Shown here in pieces: positions 50,680 to 59,219 of a stretch of 59,219 nucleotides of DNA. Position numbers and translations under genes: made by a program. The DNA is from Bacillota bacterium (lineage in GTDB: Bacteria > Bacillota > Clostridia > Christensenellales > Aristaeellaceae): assembly GCA_023460055.1 (NCBI GenBank), contig JAEWRJ010000062.1, positions 1 to 59,219 on the forward strand. The letters are read 5' to 3'. The notes under the pieces are model-generated. The model was not told the DNA's origin. It worked only from the letters and a program-made list of their open reading frames with translations, and searched no databases. Position 1 is the stretch's first letter, and every line of letters begins with the position of its first letter.

Positions 50680-51531
50680 ATGAAGAAGGCCATGGGCATC
50701 GGGAATAAAGGGGCGCTGTTTATCGTTCTTGCCAGCCTGGCTTGGAGCTTTGCGGGCGTTTTGAGCAAGTGGGCGCCGTGGTCGGCTTATTCCATCATCG
50801 GCGGCAGGGCTCTGATCGCGGCAATATTTTTTGGCCTCTCGCGCAAGAGTTTCAAGCCTTCATTGACAAAGGGCAACCTGATAGGCGCTTTCGCGGTGGT
50901 AGCCACTTCCATCCTGTTTATCATCGCCAACAAGCTGACCAGCGCCGCCAATGCTATCGTTTTGCAGTATGTCATGCCGGTCGTGATCATTCTGGGGTAC
51001 TGGGCGCTGCGCGGGCAAAAGCCCGGAAGGCTTGATATCGCGGCCATCCTGTCGGTCCTCCTTGGCGTTGTGCTTTGCTTTATGGGCAGTTTGGACGGCG
51101 GCAGTTTGCTGGGAGACTTCCTGGCGCTTTGCAGCGCGTTCACCTTCGCGCTGGTATTTTTTGCCGCGCGCAGACCGGATGCCGATCCCATGGACTACGC
51201 CTATCTGGGAAACCTGGTCAGCATCCTGTTTTTGTTCTATATTCCCTTTGACTCTGCTTTTACCCTGCGCCCGGCGGCCTTGCTGGCTGTTATTCTGATG
51301 GGGCTGTGCCTGTCGCTTGGCTATATGTTTTTTTCGGCGGGCATGCGCACAGGGATACACCCCGTCACCGCGTCCATCCTGGCTAATGTGGAACCTGTGA
51401 TGAATCCGTTGTGGGCCTTCCTGTTCCTGGGCGAGAGGCTGGGAGTTGTTTCTCTCCTGGGCGTGGCGCTGGTGCTGATCAGCCTTTCGGTTTATAATGT
51501 GCTCAAGAGCAAGCAGGCGGTACGGGTATAG
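50680..51531 (+). CDS. EamA/DMT-superfamily transporter
   Basis: About 283 residues, starting at the ATG behind GGGGGA; an upstream in-frame start lies in the operator region. Ten membrane segments in two EamA repeats ('LASLAWSFAGVLSKWAPWSAYSIIGGRALIAAIFF' and 'CSAFTFALVFFAARRPDADPMDYAYLGNLVSILFLF', ending 'LANVEPVMNPLWAFLFLGERLGVVSLLGVALVLISLSVYNV'). Exporter of unknown metabolite. Likely controlled by the palindromic site upstream. Confidence 0.88.
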   Translation: MKKAMGIGNKGALFIVLASLAWSFAGVLSKWAPWSAYSIIGGRALIAAIFFGLSRKSFKPSLTKGNLIGAFAVVATSILFIIANKLTSAANAIVLQYVMPVVIILGYWALRGQKPGRLDIAAILSVLLGVVLCFMGSLDGGSLLGDFLALCSAFTFALVFFAARRPDADPMDYAYLGNLVSILFLFYIPFDSAFTLRPAALLAVILMGLCLSLGYMFFSAGMRTGIHPVTASILANVEPVMNPLWAFLFLGERLGVVSLLGVALVLISLSVYNVLKSKQAVRV

Positions 51532-51571
51532 CTGATTGATAGTGATTCATTGATGGTTACATCATTATAAG

Positions 51572-51599
51572 AAGGGGGCTGCGAATGCCGCGGCCCCTT
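51572..51599. terminator. Hairpin between convergent EamA and glycosidase genes
   Basis: Bulged stem AAGGGG(G)C-GCG paired with CGCG-CCCCTT, loop AATGC, followed by ATTCATTGGTCTTTTTC on the plus side. Confidence 0.6.
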
Positions 51600-51619
51600 A
51601 TTCATTGGTCTTTTTCAAT

Positions 51620-53614
51620 TCAGTAAGCGATCATCGGGATAGTCTGCGGCAGGCGGCTTTCGGGCTGGGTCATGCCAAGCCGCAGGGGGTACAAAGCACC
51701 GGCACAGGCTTGTGTGCCCCGCACAAGGCCCTCGTGCGGCTTGAAGCAGGTATCAAACAGGCCGATGTTGTAGTTTTCCCCGTCAAAACGGCCCAAGGGG
51801 AACTGATCATAGCATTGAAAATAGTGGCAGCCGACGCCCAAGGGATGGCTGGCGGCACTCTGGCAGTAGCGCGAGAACGCGATGCCCCTCTCCTCCTGGG
51901 AAGTGACGCCCTTGAGCCCCGTGGCAGTCAGGCCTGCGTCCAGCGCCCCGTGGTGGAACTCCCCGATGATAACCGGCCTGTCCACCCCCAGCGCGGCTGT
52001 CTGATCCAGCATGTCCGTTGGGTCCAGAGCGTAGCAGTTGATGGAGAACACGTCGAAGTTTTCCCAGCCGGCGATCACGTCGGGGCTGGATATCCACGCC
52101 CAGCGCATGCCCAGGTTCAAATGTTCCCGGTCCGCTTCTCTGCAGGCTTGGGAGGGGATGGTCACATAGCGCTCAATCATAAGGCGCGAAAAGGCGTGCA
52201 GATCCTCCGACGCGGCTTGAGAGAGTGCCGCCGCATGAGGCAGGGGACGCTGCAGCGCGTCAAAGCTGTCCAGGCTCAGGTTCCAGGCCCGGTTGAAGCC
52301 CTCAAGGCTGCCATAGCGCTCTTTAAGCCACCGGATGAGCGCGTCCCGGCTGGCGGATGGCTCCGGATTGCGCAGCACTTCCTGCGCGATGATAAGGCCG
52401 TCCACAAAGGCCCATGCCGGCTCATTGCGCAAAAACCAGCCGATCAGCAGGGGATCGTCCGCGTACCGCTCCAGATCCTTCGCGCAGAGTTTGGCGTCCT
52501 GCTCATACTCAGGCGAGAAGACATCCGGGAAATCCCTGAAGATCTTCATCCGCGTATCCGGAAAACGCGCCAGGCTGGTCACATAGGGCAGGCGGCCCCG
52601 CGCGCGCAGATCAGGATCGCTCCAGTTGCCCAGCGTGTTGATGCCCGCTCGCTTGAGCTGGCCTTCGATCATCCCCTGCCAGCGTGTGTACCAATCCCCG
52701 CCGAAGGCGCGGGCCAGATTGGCCTGCAAAAAGGAGAACAGGACGGGGTTCGCGCGGGGAACTTCCCCCCAGGGCGCTTCCCTCCGGCTGTACATGCCGC
52801 CATACACCGGATCATCCCTGTCCGGCAGCCAATCCAGCAGGTTTTCGATCCCATCCACCCTGCTGTCCGCGGAAACATTCACGCAGTCCATCCCCTGGCT
52901 GAAAAAGGCGTGTCCGTCCGGGTCGGCCAGGTGCCATCGGCCTTCCCGCTTGACCGCTTGAAAGAAACCGCTGCCAGGGCAGAGTTTTTTGCCAGCGAAG
53001 CCGCCCCACTTGTTCCAGTCAGGCGTGGGCCAGTCTGCTTCGGCACTTTCTTCGCGCAGGACGCCTTCCTTCATGTCTTGCAGGCTCCCTGCCTTTGCGC
53101 TCCATGCCTTGTTTTTCAGCTGGCCCATTTCATCAACCAGCTTCACATCGGGCAGCGGAATCATCTCCGGCCGCTCATCCCGCAGGGTGATGCCATCCAG
53201 CCGGATGCGCACCGGATGGTGGCAGGCGCAGTTTGTGAATTCAGCGCGGATGATTTCATCCCGGGCGATCCGTGACCCGTGGCATACGGTTTTCAGCTGG
53301 CCCGGCATGTGCCCGGGAAACAGGATGTGCCCGTCCAGCCAATCCAGATCCATTATCGCCACGCAGGGCACACGCGGCAGCAGGCCAAAGCGGAACGTGA
53401 AGCGCGGGGCGGGTTCATCGGCGTAGAAGCGCAGCTCAAAGGCCTGAGAATGATCGGACAGAACTTCGATAGTCAGGCACAGGAAGCGCGGGCCTGGCCC
53501 TTTTATGGCGTCCAGCAGCAGGCCTCCGCCCGCGGCGGGCAGTGTCAGGCTGCCGTCCTGTTCAATCACCGTACCCCCGGTCAGGATATCCCCGGCGACA
53601 GGAATCTCAATCAT
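51620..53614 (-). CDS. GH-A clan glycosidase, GH50/beta-agarase-like
   Basis: 664 residues. An N-terminal beta-rich domain (~1-200) precedes a TIM barrel. Putative acid/base Glu398 lies in 'GWFLRNEPAWAFVDG' and nucleophile Glu553 in 'VIIGEFHHGALDAGL'; both surroundings, and 'GRWHLADPDGHAFFSQGMDCVN', recall GH50 agarases and related beta-galactosidases. No signal peptide, so it would act on imported oligosaccharides. The ATG overlaps the 3' end of the GH2 gene by 8 bases. True agarase activity is not implied; beta-galactosidase on other galactans is equally possible. Confidence 0.72.
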   Translation of the reverse strand: MIEIPVAGDILTGGTVIEQDGSLTLPAAGGGLLLDAIKGPGPRFLCLTIEVLSDHSQAFELRFYADEPAPRFTFRFGLLPRVPCVAIMDLDWLDGHILFPGHMPGQLKTVCHGSRIARDEIIRAEFTNCACHHPVRIRLDGITLRDERPEMIPLPDVKLVDEMGQLKNKAWSAKAGSLQDMKEGVLREESAEADWPTPDWNKWGGFAGKKLCPGSGFFQAVKREGRWHLADPDGHAFFSQGMDCVNVSADSRVDGIENLLDWLPDRDDPVYGGMYSRREAPWGEVPRANPVLFSFLQANLARAFGGDWYTRWQGMIEGQLKRAGINTLGNWSDPDLRARGRLPYVTSLARFPDTRMKIFRDFPDVFSPEYEQDAKLCAKDLERYADDPLLIGWFLRNEPAWAFVDGLIIAQEVLRNPEPSASRDALIRWLKERYGSLEGFNRAWNLSLDSFDALQRPLPHAAALSQAASEDLHAFSRLMIERYVTIPSQACREADREHLNLGMRWAWISSPDVIAGWENFDVFSINCYALDPTDMLDQTAALGVDRPVIIGEFHHGALDAGLTATGLKGVTSQEERGIAFSRYCQSAASHPLGVGCHYFQCYDQFPLGRFDGENYNIGLFDTCFKPHEGLVRGTQACAGALYPLRLGMTQPESRLPQTIPMIAY

Positions 53615-55925
53615 GACGCTCCTCCCTGACCAGCGGGATACTGATGCTCTCTTCCTGCCCTGCCCGGCTGGCGGTCAGCGTCATCTGCCCGGGTACTGTC
53701 CCTGCGCGCAGGTAGACGATCATCCGGCCCTGGTGGGTTCTGCGCGCATGGCTGGCATAGGGCGTCAGGTCATCCATGGCGCCATTTTCGATGCCCATGA
53801 TGAGGCCGTTTTGGACGGTAAAGGTGACTTCTTCATCTTTTGCGCAGACCGTCTGCCCCAATTCGTCCAGCAGCCGCAATTCCACCTGAACAAGCGAATA
53901 GCCGTCTGCCGGGGCGCTATTTTCAACTGCCGTGAGGCGCATCTCCTCTTTACCGGAGGCTGATACCAGCCGATTCTCCATCTGCGTGCCGTCATCCCAG
54001 CGGGCGATGGCGAGCAGTTCGCCCTCTTCATAGGGCAGGGTCCAGTTGGCGGCGCAATCCTCTCCCACCCGGAGGGCGCCCAGGCTGCGTCCGTTGATAA
54101 AGAGCTCAGCCTCCAGGGCATTGGTGTAGCAGGACGCGTGCAGCGTCTGGCCGGGCTTTCCGTCCCAGCCGAAGCGCTCATGCCAGACCTGGCCGTCCTC
54201 ACCCACCGCCAGGCGCGCTGTTTTTTCACCCGACCACAAGGCCTTGCGCTGCGCGAAGAGCGGTTTTTCAAAGCCGGCGGTGTCCAGCAGACCGGCCGGG
54301 GAAAGGCGGACAGGCCAGCCGCGCGCCTCGCCCAGGTAGTCGATGCCCGTCCAGAGGAACTGTCCGCTGATATAGGGCAGGTGCTTGACTGGCAGCCAGG
54401 CTTCTGCCCTGGTGGAGTTCTCCGTGCCAAGGATGATCATGCCCGGGTAGACCCGGTGATCCTCCTCATAGAGATGCTCCTTATAATTGTAGCCCGCCAC
54501 GTCCAGCACCTGCGCGAAGCCGATGCGGTTGGAAAGCTCCGGGAAAGCCAGCGCCGCGGTCACTGGGCGTGTGCTGTCCTCCCGCTTCACGATGGCTGTC
54601 AGCTTTTTCGCGATGACGGTCAGGCGGTCCGCATTGGGCTTATTGCTGTCATACATCCGTTCGGCGGCTGGCTTGTTGGCGTCATTGTTGCCCGTCATCA
54701 TCTCAAACAGCGGGTGCACATAGGGATCATTGGGATAATCGATCTCGTTGCCGATGCTCCACAGGATGATGCTGGGGTGGTTTCGGTCCCGGCGAACCAT
54801 CGCGGCCAGATCGGTCTCATGCCACTGCGGAAACTCATCCGCGTATCCAAAGCGCTTGGGCGGATAGACGTTGTGCCCCTGCCACCACTTGTTCTTGCAG
54901 CCTTCCCACTCGTCAAAGGCCTCATCGATCACCAGAAAGCCCATGCTGTCACACAGATCGAGCAGCTTGGGATCCGGCGGATTGTGGCTGGTCCGAATCG
55001 CGTCGCAGCCTGCGTCCTTGAGCTTTTCAAGGCGCCTCCTCCATACATTTTCGGGTACGGCGGCGCCCAGCGCGCCCGCGTCGTGGTGGAGGCAAACGCC
55101 TTTCAGCTTCCTGCCCGTTCCATTGAGGAAGAAACCCTCATCCGCGTCAAAGCGGAAGGTACGGATGCCTGTTTTGATGAGCACCTCATCCTTGAGATCA
55201 CCGTCCGCGCCGTAAGCGCTTGCTTTTAAGGTATACAGGGCCGGCTGCTCAGGGCTCCACAATAAGGAGCGGTCAACATGAAGGGCTGCCGTGCCTTCCT
55301 TTCCGCTCGCGTCCGCGCGGGCTGTTTCACGGCCCGCCTGATCCAGCAGGACAAAGCTTGTCTGACCTTCTCCGGACAGCGCCCAGGAGATGCCCAGCTC
55401 TGCCTTTTGCTCATCAGCGCTCTTTGTATAAGCAAAAACGCTGTTCTCAGGGAAATGCAGGGGGTCGGTGAAGGTAAAAAATACCCCGCGTGTCATGCCG
55501 GCTCCCGTGAACCAACGGGAATCCGCCAGGTCGATATGCTCCGCCCGCACAGCCAGCACGTTTTCACCCGGCACCAGAAATTCGCTGATGTCATAGGAGA
55601 AGGTGCTGTAGCCATAGGGTCGCTTGCCCAGGTAGTTGCTGTTGATCCATACCCGCGCGTTTTGGTAGATGCCCTCAAAGGTCACCCGGGTCAGCTTTCC
55701 CTGTGCCTCTTGCGGAAGGGTAAAGCGGAGGCGGTACCAGCCGATCCCGCCGGGCAGGTAGCCCGTGCCGCTGGAACAATCCCGGGAAAAGGGTAAGCTG
55801 ACAGACCAGTCATGGGGCAGGCATACGCTCTGCCAGCTGCTGTCGTCCAGCCCCTTGTAGGATCCCTCGCTGATTTCACCAAGATGAAACTTCCATCCCC
55901 TGTTGGCCCATCGACTCCGGCTCAT
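53607..55925 (-). CDS. Glycoside hydrolase family 2 (beta-galactosidase-like)
   Basis: About 772 residues, starting at the ATG 6 bp behind GGAGG (a longer upstream opening has no site). Order: jelly-roll sugar-binding domain (~1-180), immunoglobulin-like domain (~185-260), TIM barrel with 'CDAIRTSHNPPDP', acid/base Glu394 in 'IILWSIGNEID' and nucleophile Glu502 in 'MIILGTENSTRAEAW', then a DUF4982-like and a C-terminal beta domain. This is the layout of BgaL/BIMuc-type GH2 enzymes. No signal peptide: it acts on imported sugars. Same operon as the importer downstream in the window. Confidence 0.93.
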   Translation of the reverse strand: MSRSRWANRGWKFHLGEISEGSYKGLDDSSWQSVCLPHDWSVSLPFSRDCSSGTGYLPGGIGWYRLRFTLPQEAQGKLTRVTFEGIYQNARVWINSNYLGKRPYGYSTFSYDISEFLVPGENVLAVRAEHIDLADSRWFTGAGMTRGVFFTFTDPLHFPENSVFAYTKSADEQKAELGISWALSGEGQTSFVLLDQAGRETARADASGKEGTAALHVDRSLLWSPEQPALYTLKASAYGADGDLKDEVLIKTGIRTFRFDADEGFFLNGTGRKLKGVCLHHDAGALGAAVPENVWRRRLEKLKDAGCDAIRTSHNPPDPKLLDLCDSMGFLVIDEAFDEWEGCKNKWWQGHNVYPPKRFGYADEFPQWHETDLAAMVRRDRNHPSIILWSIGNEIDYPNDPYVHPLFEMMTGNNDANKPAAERMYDSNKPNADRLTVIAKKLTAIVKREDSTRPVTAALAFPELSNRIGFAQVLDVAGYNYKEHLYEEDHRVYPGMIILGTENSTRAEAWLPVKHLPYISGQFLWTGIDYLGEARGWPVRLSPAGLLDTAGFEKPLFAQRKALWSGEKTARLAVGEDGQVWHERFGWDGKPGQTLHASCYTNALEAELFINGRSLGALRVGEDCAANWTLPYEEGELLAIARWDDGTQMENRLVSASGKEEMRLTAVENSAPADGYSLVQVELRLLDELGQTVCAKDEEVTFTVQNGLIMGIENGAMDDLTPYASHARRTHQGRMIVYLRAGTVPGQMTLTASRAGQEESISIPLVREERHD

Positions 55926-55973
55926 GAGATACCTCCGCGTTGCCTCATTAGCGTATGTTTTTCTAAGACAGAT

Positions 55974-56010
55974 GCACGCCCCCGCCCGGGCAAGCCTGGC
56001 GGGGGCGTGC
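55974..56010 (-). terminator. Strong GC hairpin between binding-protein and GH2 genes
   Basis: Perfect 13-bp stem (GCACGCCCCCGCC and complement) with an 11-nt loop. It has no T-run on the transcribed strand, so it may protect mRNA rather than terminate. Confidence 0.7.
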
Positions 56011-56020
56011 TTAGGGTGCA

Positions 56021-57535
56021 TTACTTGTAAACTTCGTCCAGCTGCCGCTGAATTTCCTCAAGGCAGGTCTCGTAGCCGGCCGCAACCAGCTGCGCGCGGA
56101 ATTCCGCCACATAGGCTTCCGGGTCTTCCGCCTTGCCAAAGATAATCTGGGGCATATAGGTGTTGTAAATGTTGCTCAGGTTATCAAGCTCCATGGAGAT
56201 ATTGAAGGTGTCAAACACGACCTGGCCGTAGGGGTAGTTGATCGCGTTTTTGTACTCCTCCAGCAGTTTGTCATAGGCTGCCCAGTCATTGAGGGCATTG
56301 CGGACTTCCAGGTCATCGTTGCGGCCCCACCAGTAGTTGAAGGAGGAACCGTCCTTGCTGTCATCCACATAGCCTTCGGGACGCGCGTAGTAGCCGTTCT
56401 CGTTGATGACATACTGCTGCCCTTCGATGCCCAGGGTGAGCAGGCGGTAGATTTCCGGGTCATTGCGCATCAGGTCATAGACCATCAGGGCGCGCTCGGG
56501 GTTTTTGCTCTTAGCGGCGACAGCCATGGCGCCGTGGGTGATGTTCAGCTTGACCAGGTTGTCCATTTCCTTGCCAAACCAGAAGAACTGCGTGTCAGCG
56601 CCGGGCTGCTTTTCCTCCACCAGGTGGCGGTTGCCAAGCCAGGTCTGGGTGTGATGCTGATGGGCGCCGGTGAGGCCTTCCTTCAGTTCGTCCAGCACGC
56701 TGCCGCTGTAGTTAAGCACGTCCTCGCGCCAGTAGCCCGCGTCGGACCAGGCTTTCTGGTTCTTGGCGAAGTTCACAAACTCATCGCCTTCCAGATAATA
56801 ACGGGACAGGGTGTAGGGGTCATCCTTGGACACGCCGTAGAACAGGTCTACAGGTAGGCCTTCGATGTAGATGTTACCGGTATGGGAGGTCTGCCAGCCG
56901 CCGGAGAGCTGCGGGGCATAGCTGGTGCCGTTGCCGTCCGCGTCCCACGGAATGACACCTTCCTTGTTGTCCTTGATATACTGGAAGTATTTTCCCAGGT
57001 CTTCCCAGGTATTGATCTTCTCAAGGCCGGCTTCCCTCGCCCAATCGCCGCGGTACAGGAAGCCGTGGTTGGTCCACTGCGCGTAATTGTCTTCCGGCAT
57101 CAGATAAATGGTGCCGTCATATTTGCACAGTTCCCAGTTTTCCGGGGGAACGCTTTCCCAGGTTTTTGGGGCATAGGTTTTGAGCATGTCTTCAGTCAGG
57201 GGCAGGAAGGCGCCCTTCTGAATGTTGGGCCAGGCATTGAGCCAGTCAGTCGCGGTGCCGACCAGATCAATGGAGCCGTCCTGCGTGGCCAGGGCCAGGT
57301 TGTACTTGGTGGTCCAGTCTGTCCAGACGATCCACTCGATGGCCAGTTCGGCGTTGACCTTTTCGGTCAGCTTTTCATTGAGGACCTTCAGCACCTCATT
57401 GGTCTTGTTGGTGGGGATATCGCCGGTTACCAGATAGGTGATGACGACGTGCTCCGAGGTATCCGGCTGGGCAAGCACTGGCACCAGGGCCGACACCATC
57501 AAAAGCGCCAGGAACAGGGATACGAGCTTTTTCAC
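56021..57535 (-). CDS. Extracellular solute-binding protein, LplA/DUF3502-like
   Basis: About 504 residues from the GTG at 57535 (AAGGAGG 9 bp upstream; the ATG at 57544 abuts the site). Signal peptide 'MKKLVSLFLALLMVSALVPVLAQPD' with no lipobox. The mature protein resembles LplA-type binding proteins: 'ITYLVTGDIPTNKTNEVLKVLNEKLTEKVNAELAIEWIVWTDWTTKYNLALATQDGSIDLV'. Partner of the two Lpl-type permeases upstream and the GH2/GH50-like enzymes downstream. Confidence 0.92.
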   Translation of the reverse strand: MKKLVSLFLALLMVSALVPVLAQPDTSEHVVITYLVTGDIPTNKTNEVLKVLNEKLTEKVNAELAIEWIVWTDWTTKYNLALATQDGSIDLVGTATDWLNAWPNIQKGAFLPLTEDMLKTYAPKTWESVPPENWELCKYDGTIYLMPEDNYAQWTNHGFLYRGDWAREAGLEKINTWEDLGKYFQYIKDNKEGVIPWDADGNGTSYAPQLSGGWQTSHTGNIYIEGLPVDLFYGVSKDDPYTLSRYYLEGDEFVNFAKNQKAWSDAGYWREDVLNYSGSVLDELKEGLTGAHQHHTQTWLGNRHLVEEKQPGADTQFFWFGKEMDNLVKLNITHGAMAVAAKSKNPERALMVYDLMRNDPEIYRLLTLGIEGQQYVINENGYYARPEGYVDDSKDGSSFNYWWGRNDDLEVRNALNDWAAYDKLLEEYKNAINYPYGQVVFDTFNISMELDNLSNIYNTYMPQIIFGKAEDPEAYVAEFRAQLVAAGYETCLEEIQRQLDEVYK

Positions 57536-57598
57536 AGATAACATCCTCCTTTTTATTGTACATACAACCCCGCTTGCGCGGAGCGAATACCGAATGAA

Positions 57599-58534
57599 TC
57601 AGCCCTTGACCGCGCCGACGGTCAGGCCGGCTACGAAGTACTTCTGAACGAAGGGATAGACAAAGATGATGGGGCCGGTGGCCAGCACGGCGGTGGCCAT
57701 CTTCAGGGTTTCCCCAGGAAGATCCGTCATCACGATGTTCGCGCCCGCCAGGGAGTTTTTCAGGGAAGCCACCTTGTTGATCACGTTGTACAGATGGTAC
57801 TGCAGGGGATGGTAGGAAACACGGGAACCAAGGAACAGGGAGGAGTAATACCACTCATTCCAATAGCCCAGCGCCAGGAACAGCCCGATCGTTGCCAGGG
57901 CGGGCTTCATCGAGGGAAGGATCAGCCGGAAAAAGATCGTGAAGTCGCCCGCGCCGTCGATCTTGCCGGATTCTGTAATTTCATGCGGGATGGCCTTTGT
58001 AAAGTTCTTCATCAGAATGATCAGCCAGGGATTCATCAGCAGCGGCAGCAGAACCGCCAGGTAGTTATCCTTCAGCTGAAGGGTCTGCACGATCAGCAGA
58101 TAGAAGGGAACCAGGCCGGCGGAAAACAAGGAGGTAAAATAGATATAGAAGGTGATGCCGTTTTTGAAATAGAAGTCACGCCGCTGCAGGGCATAGCCGG
58201 TCATCGAGACAATGAACAGGCCGATCGAGGTGCCGGCCAGCGTCATGCAGATGGTGACCACGTAGGCGCCTATCATCTGCTGGGGTGACTTCAGCAGCAG
58301 CCAGTAGGAGTAGGTGGATATCTCTTGGGGCCACATCGTAAAGCCGGAGCGGCGGATGGCAGCCTCGGAGCTGAAGGAAGACGCGAAAATCAGCCAGAAA
58401 GGAACGATGCAAAGCACCGCGAAGATCGATATCAGCACATAGGTCAGCCCCCGGATCACACGGTCGGAGCGATCAATGCGGATTTTCCGGTGAGCCTCTT
58501 TATGCCGGGCCAGCGTATCAGGTGTTTGTTTCAT
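57599..58534 (-). CDS. ABC transporter permease, LplC type
   Basis: 311 residues behind GGAGG. Six membrane segments, EAA loop 'ITESGKIDGAGDFTIFFRLILPSMKPAL', and C-terminus 'VQKYFVAGLTVGAVKG' as in LplC proteins. Forms the pore with the next permease. Confidence 0.93.
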   Translation of the reverse strand: MKQTPDTLARHKEAHRKIRIDRSDRVIRGLTYVLISIFAVLCIVPFWLIFASSFSSEAAIRRSGFTMWPQEISTYSYWLLLKSPQQMIGAYVVTICMTLAGTSIGLFIVSMTGYALQRRDFYFKNGITFYIYFTSLFSAGLVPFYLLIVQTLQLKDNYLAVLLPLLMNPWLIILMKNFTKAIPHEITESGKIDGAGDFTIFFRLILPSMKPALATIGLFLALGYWNEWYYSSLFLGSRVSYHPLQYHLYNVINKVASLKNSLAGANIVMTDLPGETLKMATAVLATGPIIFVYPFVQKYFVAGLTVGAVKG

Positions 58535-58548
58535 ATCATCTTTCCTCC

Positions 58549-59219
58549 TTAAAACAGCGAGCTCTCGGCATCGATCCTGCGAACGATATAGTTGGATATC
58601 AGGACGATGGAAAAGCCCACGATGCTCTGGAAGAGCCCGACCGCGCTGGACTGAGAGAAGTTGAAACTGTTCATCATGGCCCGGTATACATAGGTTTCAA
58701 TGATGTCCGTGGTGGGGAAGAGGACCGAGTTGTTGCCAACCAGGTTGTAAAACAAGCCGAAGTTGCCCCGCAGGATGCTGCCGATCGCGAACAGGAACAG
58801 GATAACCACCGTGGGGCGGAGGCTGGGCAGCGTGATGTAGCGGATGCGCTGGAATCCGTTGGCGCCATCAACCTTGGCGGCTTCAAACAGGGATTCGTCG
58901 ATGCTGGTGATGGCCGCGAAATAAATCACCGTGCCATAGCCCGTGGATTGCCACAGATGGACAAGGATGATGATGAAGGGCCAGGCGGAGGCGGTGGAAT
59001 AGAGCTTTGGCATCACGCCGCCGCTGGCGCGTATCAGGGAAGAAAGGAAGCCAAAGTCGTAGTTGATCAGGTTATATACGATCAGCGATACGAGAACCGG
59101 TGAAATGAAGTAGGGCAGAAACATCATCGACTGGGTCGTCTTTTTGTAGCGCCTGCTCTGCACCTCATTGAGCATCACGGCAAAGGTCAGCTGCAGCATG
59201 TTGCCCAGGATGATGAAGG
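58549..59219 (-). CDS. ABC transporter permease, LplB type, 5' end outside window
   Basis: The visible ~223 residues cover the C-terminal membrane segments and EAA loop ('LFEAAKVDGANGFQRIRYITLPSLRPTV'). The frame stays open to the window edge ('FIILGNMLQLTFAVMLNEV'), so the N-terminal part and any upstream genes are cut off. First seen gene of the minus-strand glycan operon. Confidence 0.92.
   Translation of the reverse strand, partial: FIILGNMLQLTFAVMLNEVQSRRYKKTTQSMMFLPYFISPVLVSLIVYNLINYDFGFLSSLIRASGGVMPKLYSTASAWPFIIILVHLWQSTGYGTVIYFAAITSIDESLFEAAKVDGANGFQRIRYITLPSLRPTVVILFLFAIGSILRGNFGLFYNLVGNNSVLFPTTDIIETYVYRAMMNSFNFSQSSAVGLFQSIVGFSIVLISNYIVRRIDAESSLF

Noticed and set aside
51605..53275. 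556-residue open frame on the plus strand opposite the GH50-like gene
   Set aside because: High GC makes long antisense frames common. The minus-strand gene has coherent domains and catalytic motifs; the plus frame has none.

Overview
The window reads as a chromosomal segment of a GC-rich, carbohydrate-degrading anaerobe, most likely a member of the class Clostridia (Bacillota). Supporting this are YesM/YesN-type two-component regulation, Lpl-type and Ugp/Mal-type sugar ABC importers, an oxygen-avoiding hybrid-cluster protein, an ECF sigma factor paired with a DUF4367 anti-sigma-like protein, and AGGAGG-type ribosome-binding sites throughout. No rRNA, tRNA, CRISPR array, plasmid or phage module was seen.

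Layout. 1-2.3 kb: MacAB-like exporter (adaptor truncated by the window edge). 2.4-6.6 kb: ECF sigma/anti-sigma-like pair, divergent from an unknown small protein and a 722-residue secreted protein whose C-terminal half looks like a sugar-binding protein. 6.8-13 kb: ChrA-type transporter, galT, YbaK deacylase, secreted leucine-rich-repeat protein, phosphodiester glycosidase-like protein and an Lgt-like membrane protein without the usual active-site histidine. 13.1-20.7 kb (minus): histidine kinase, AraC-type regulator, sugar-binding protein, two permeases and a GH5 glycosidase, a complete sense-import-cleave operon. 20.9-27 kb: MerR regulator, epimerase, 2-hydroxyacid dehydrogenase, nitroreductase/proC, PHP and DRTGG proteins. 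27.2-33.4 kb: Fic protein, a decayed IS5-type element, hcp with a cysteine-rich Crp/Fnr regulator, and an Ldh-type dehydrogenase. 33.6-38.3 kb: a frameshifted glycosidase-TM-HEAT protein coupled to a processive family 2 glycosyltransferase.

38.4-48.6 kb (plus) is a long catabolic operon: AtuA/DUF1446 protein, DUF4387 protein, two permeases, binding protein, two ADP-ribosylglycohydrolase-fold enzymes, a FadR-type GntR regulator and a HAD phosphatase, behind a consensus promoter with a paired operator-like repeat. 48.6-51.5 kb: AhpC peroxiredoxin, YeiH-type exporter and an EamA transporter. 51.6 kb to the end (minus): a second glycan operon with Lpl-type importer, GH2 beta-galactosidase-like enzyme and a GH50/agarase-like enzyme.

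The gaps between genes hold three unrelated families of short repeats: a hairpin-rich family (five copies, arms covarying), a roughly 165-bp family with imperfect terminal inverted repeats (three copies, one inside the DUF1446 operon), and a 379-bp element with perfect 30-bp terminal inverted repeats. The most original candidates are the DUF1446/DUF4387/ADP-ribosylglycohydrolase operon, the glycosidase-HEAT/glycosyltransferase pair, and the covarying hairpin repeats. All functional calls come from reading motifs by eye; no database search was run.
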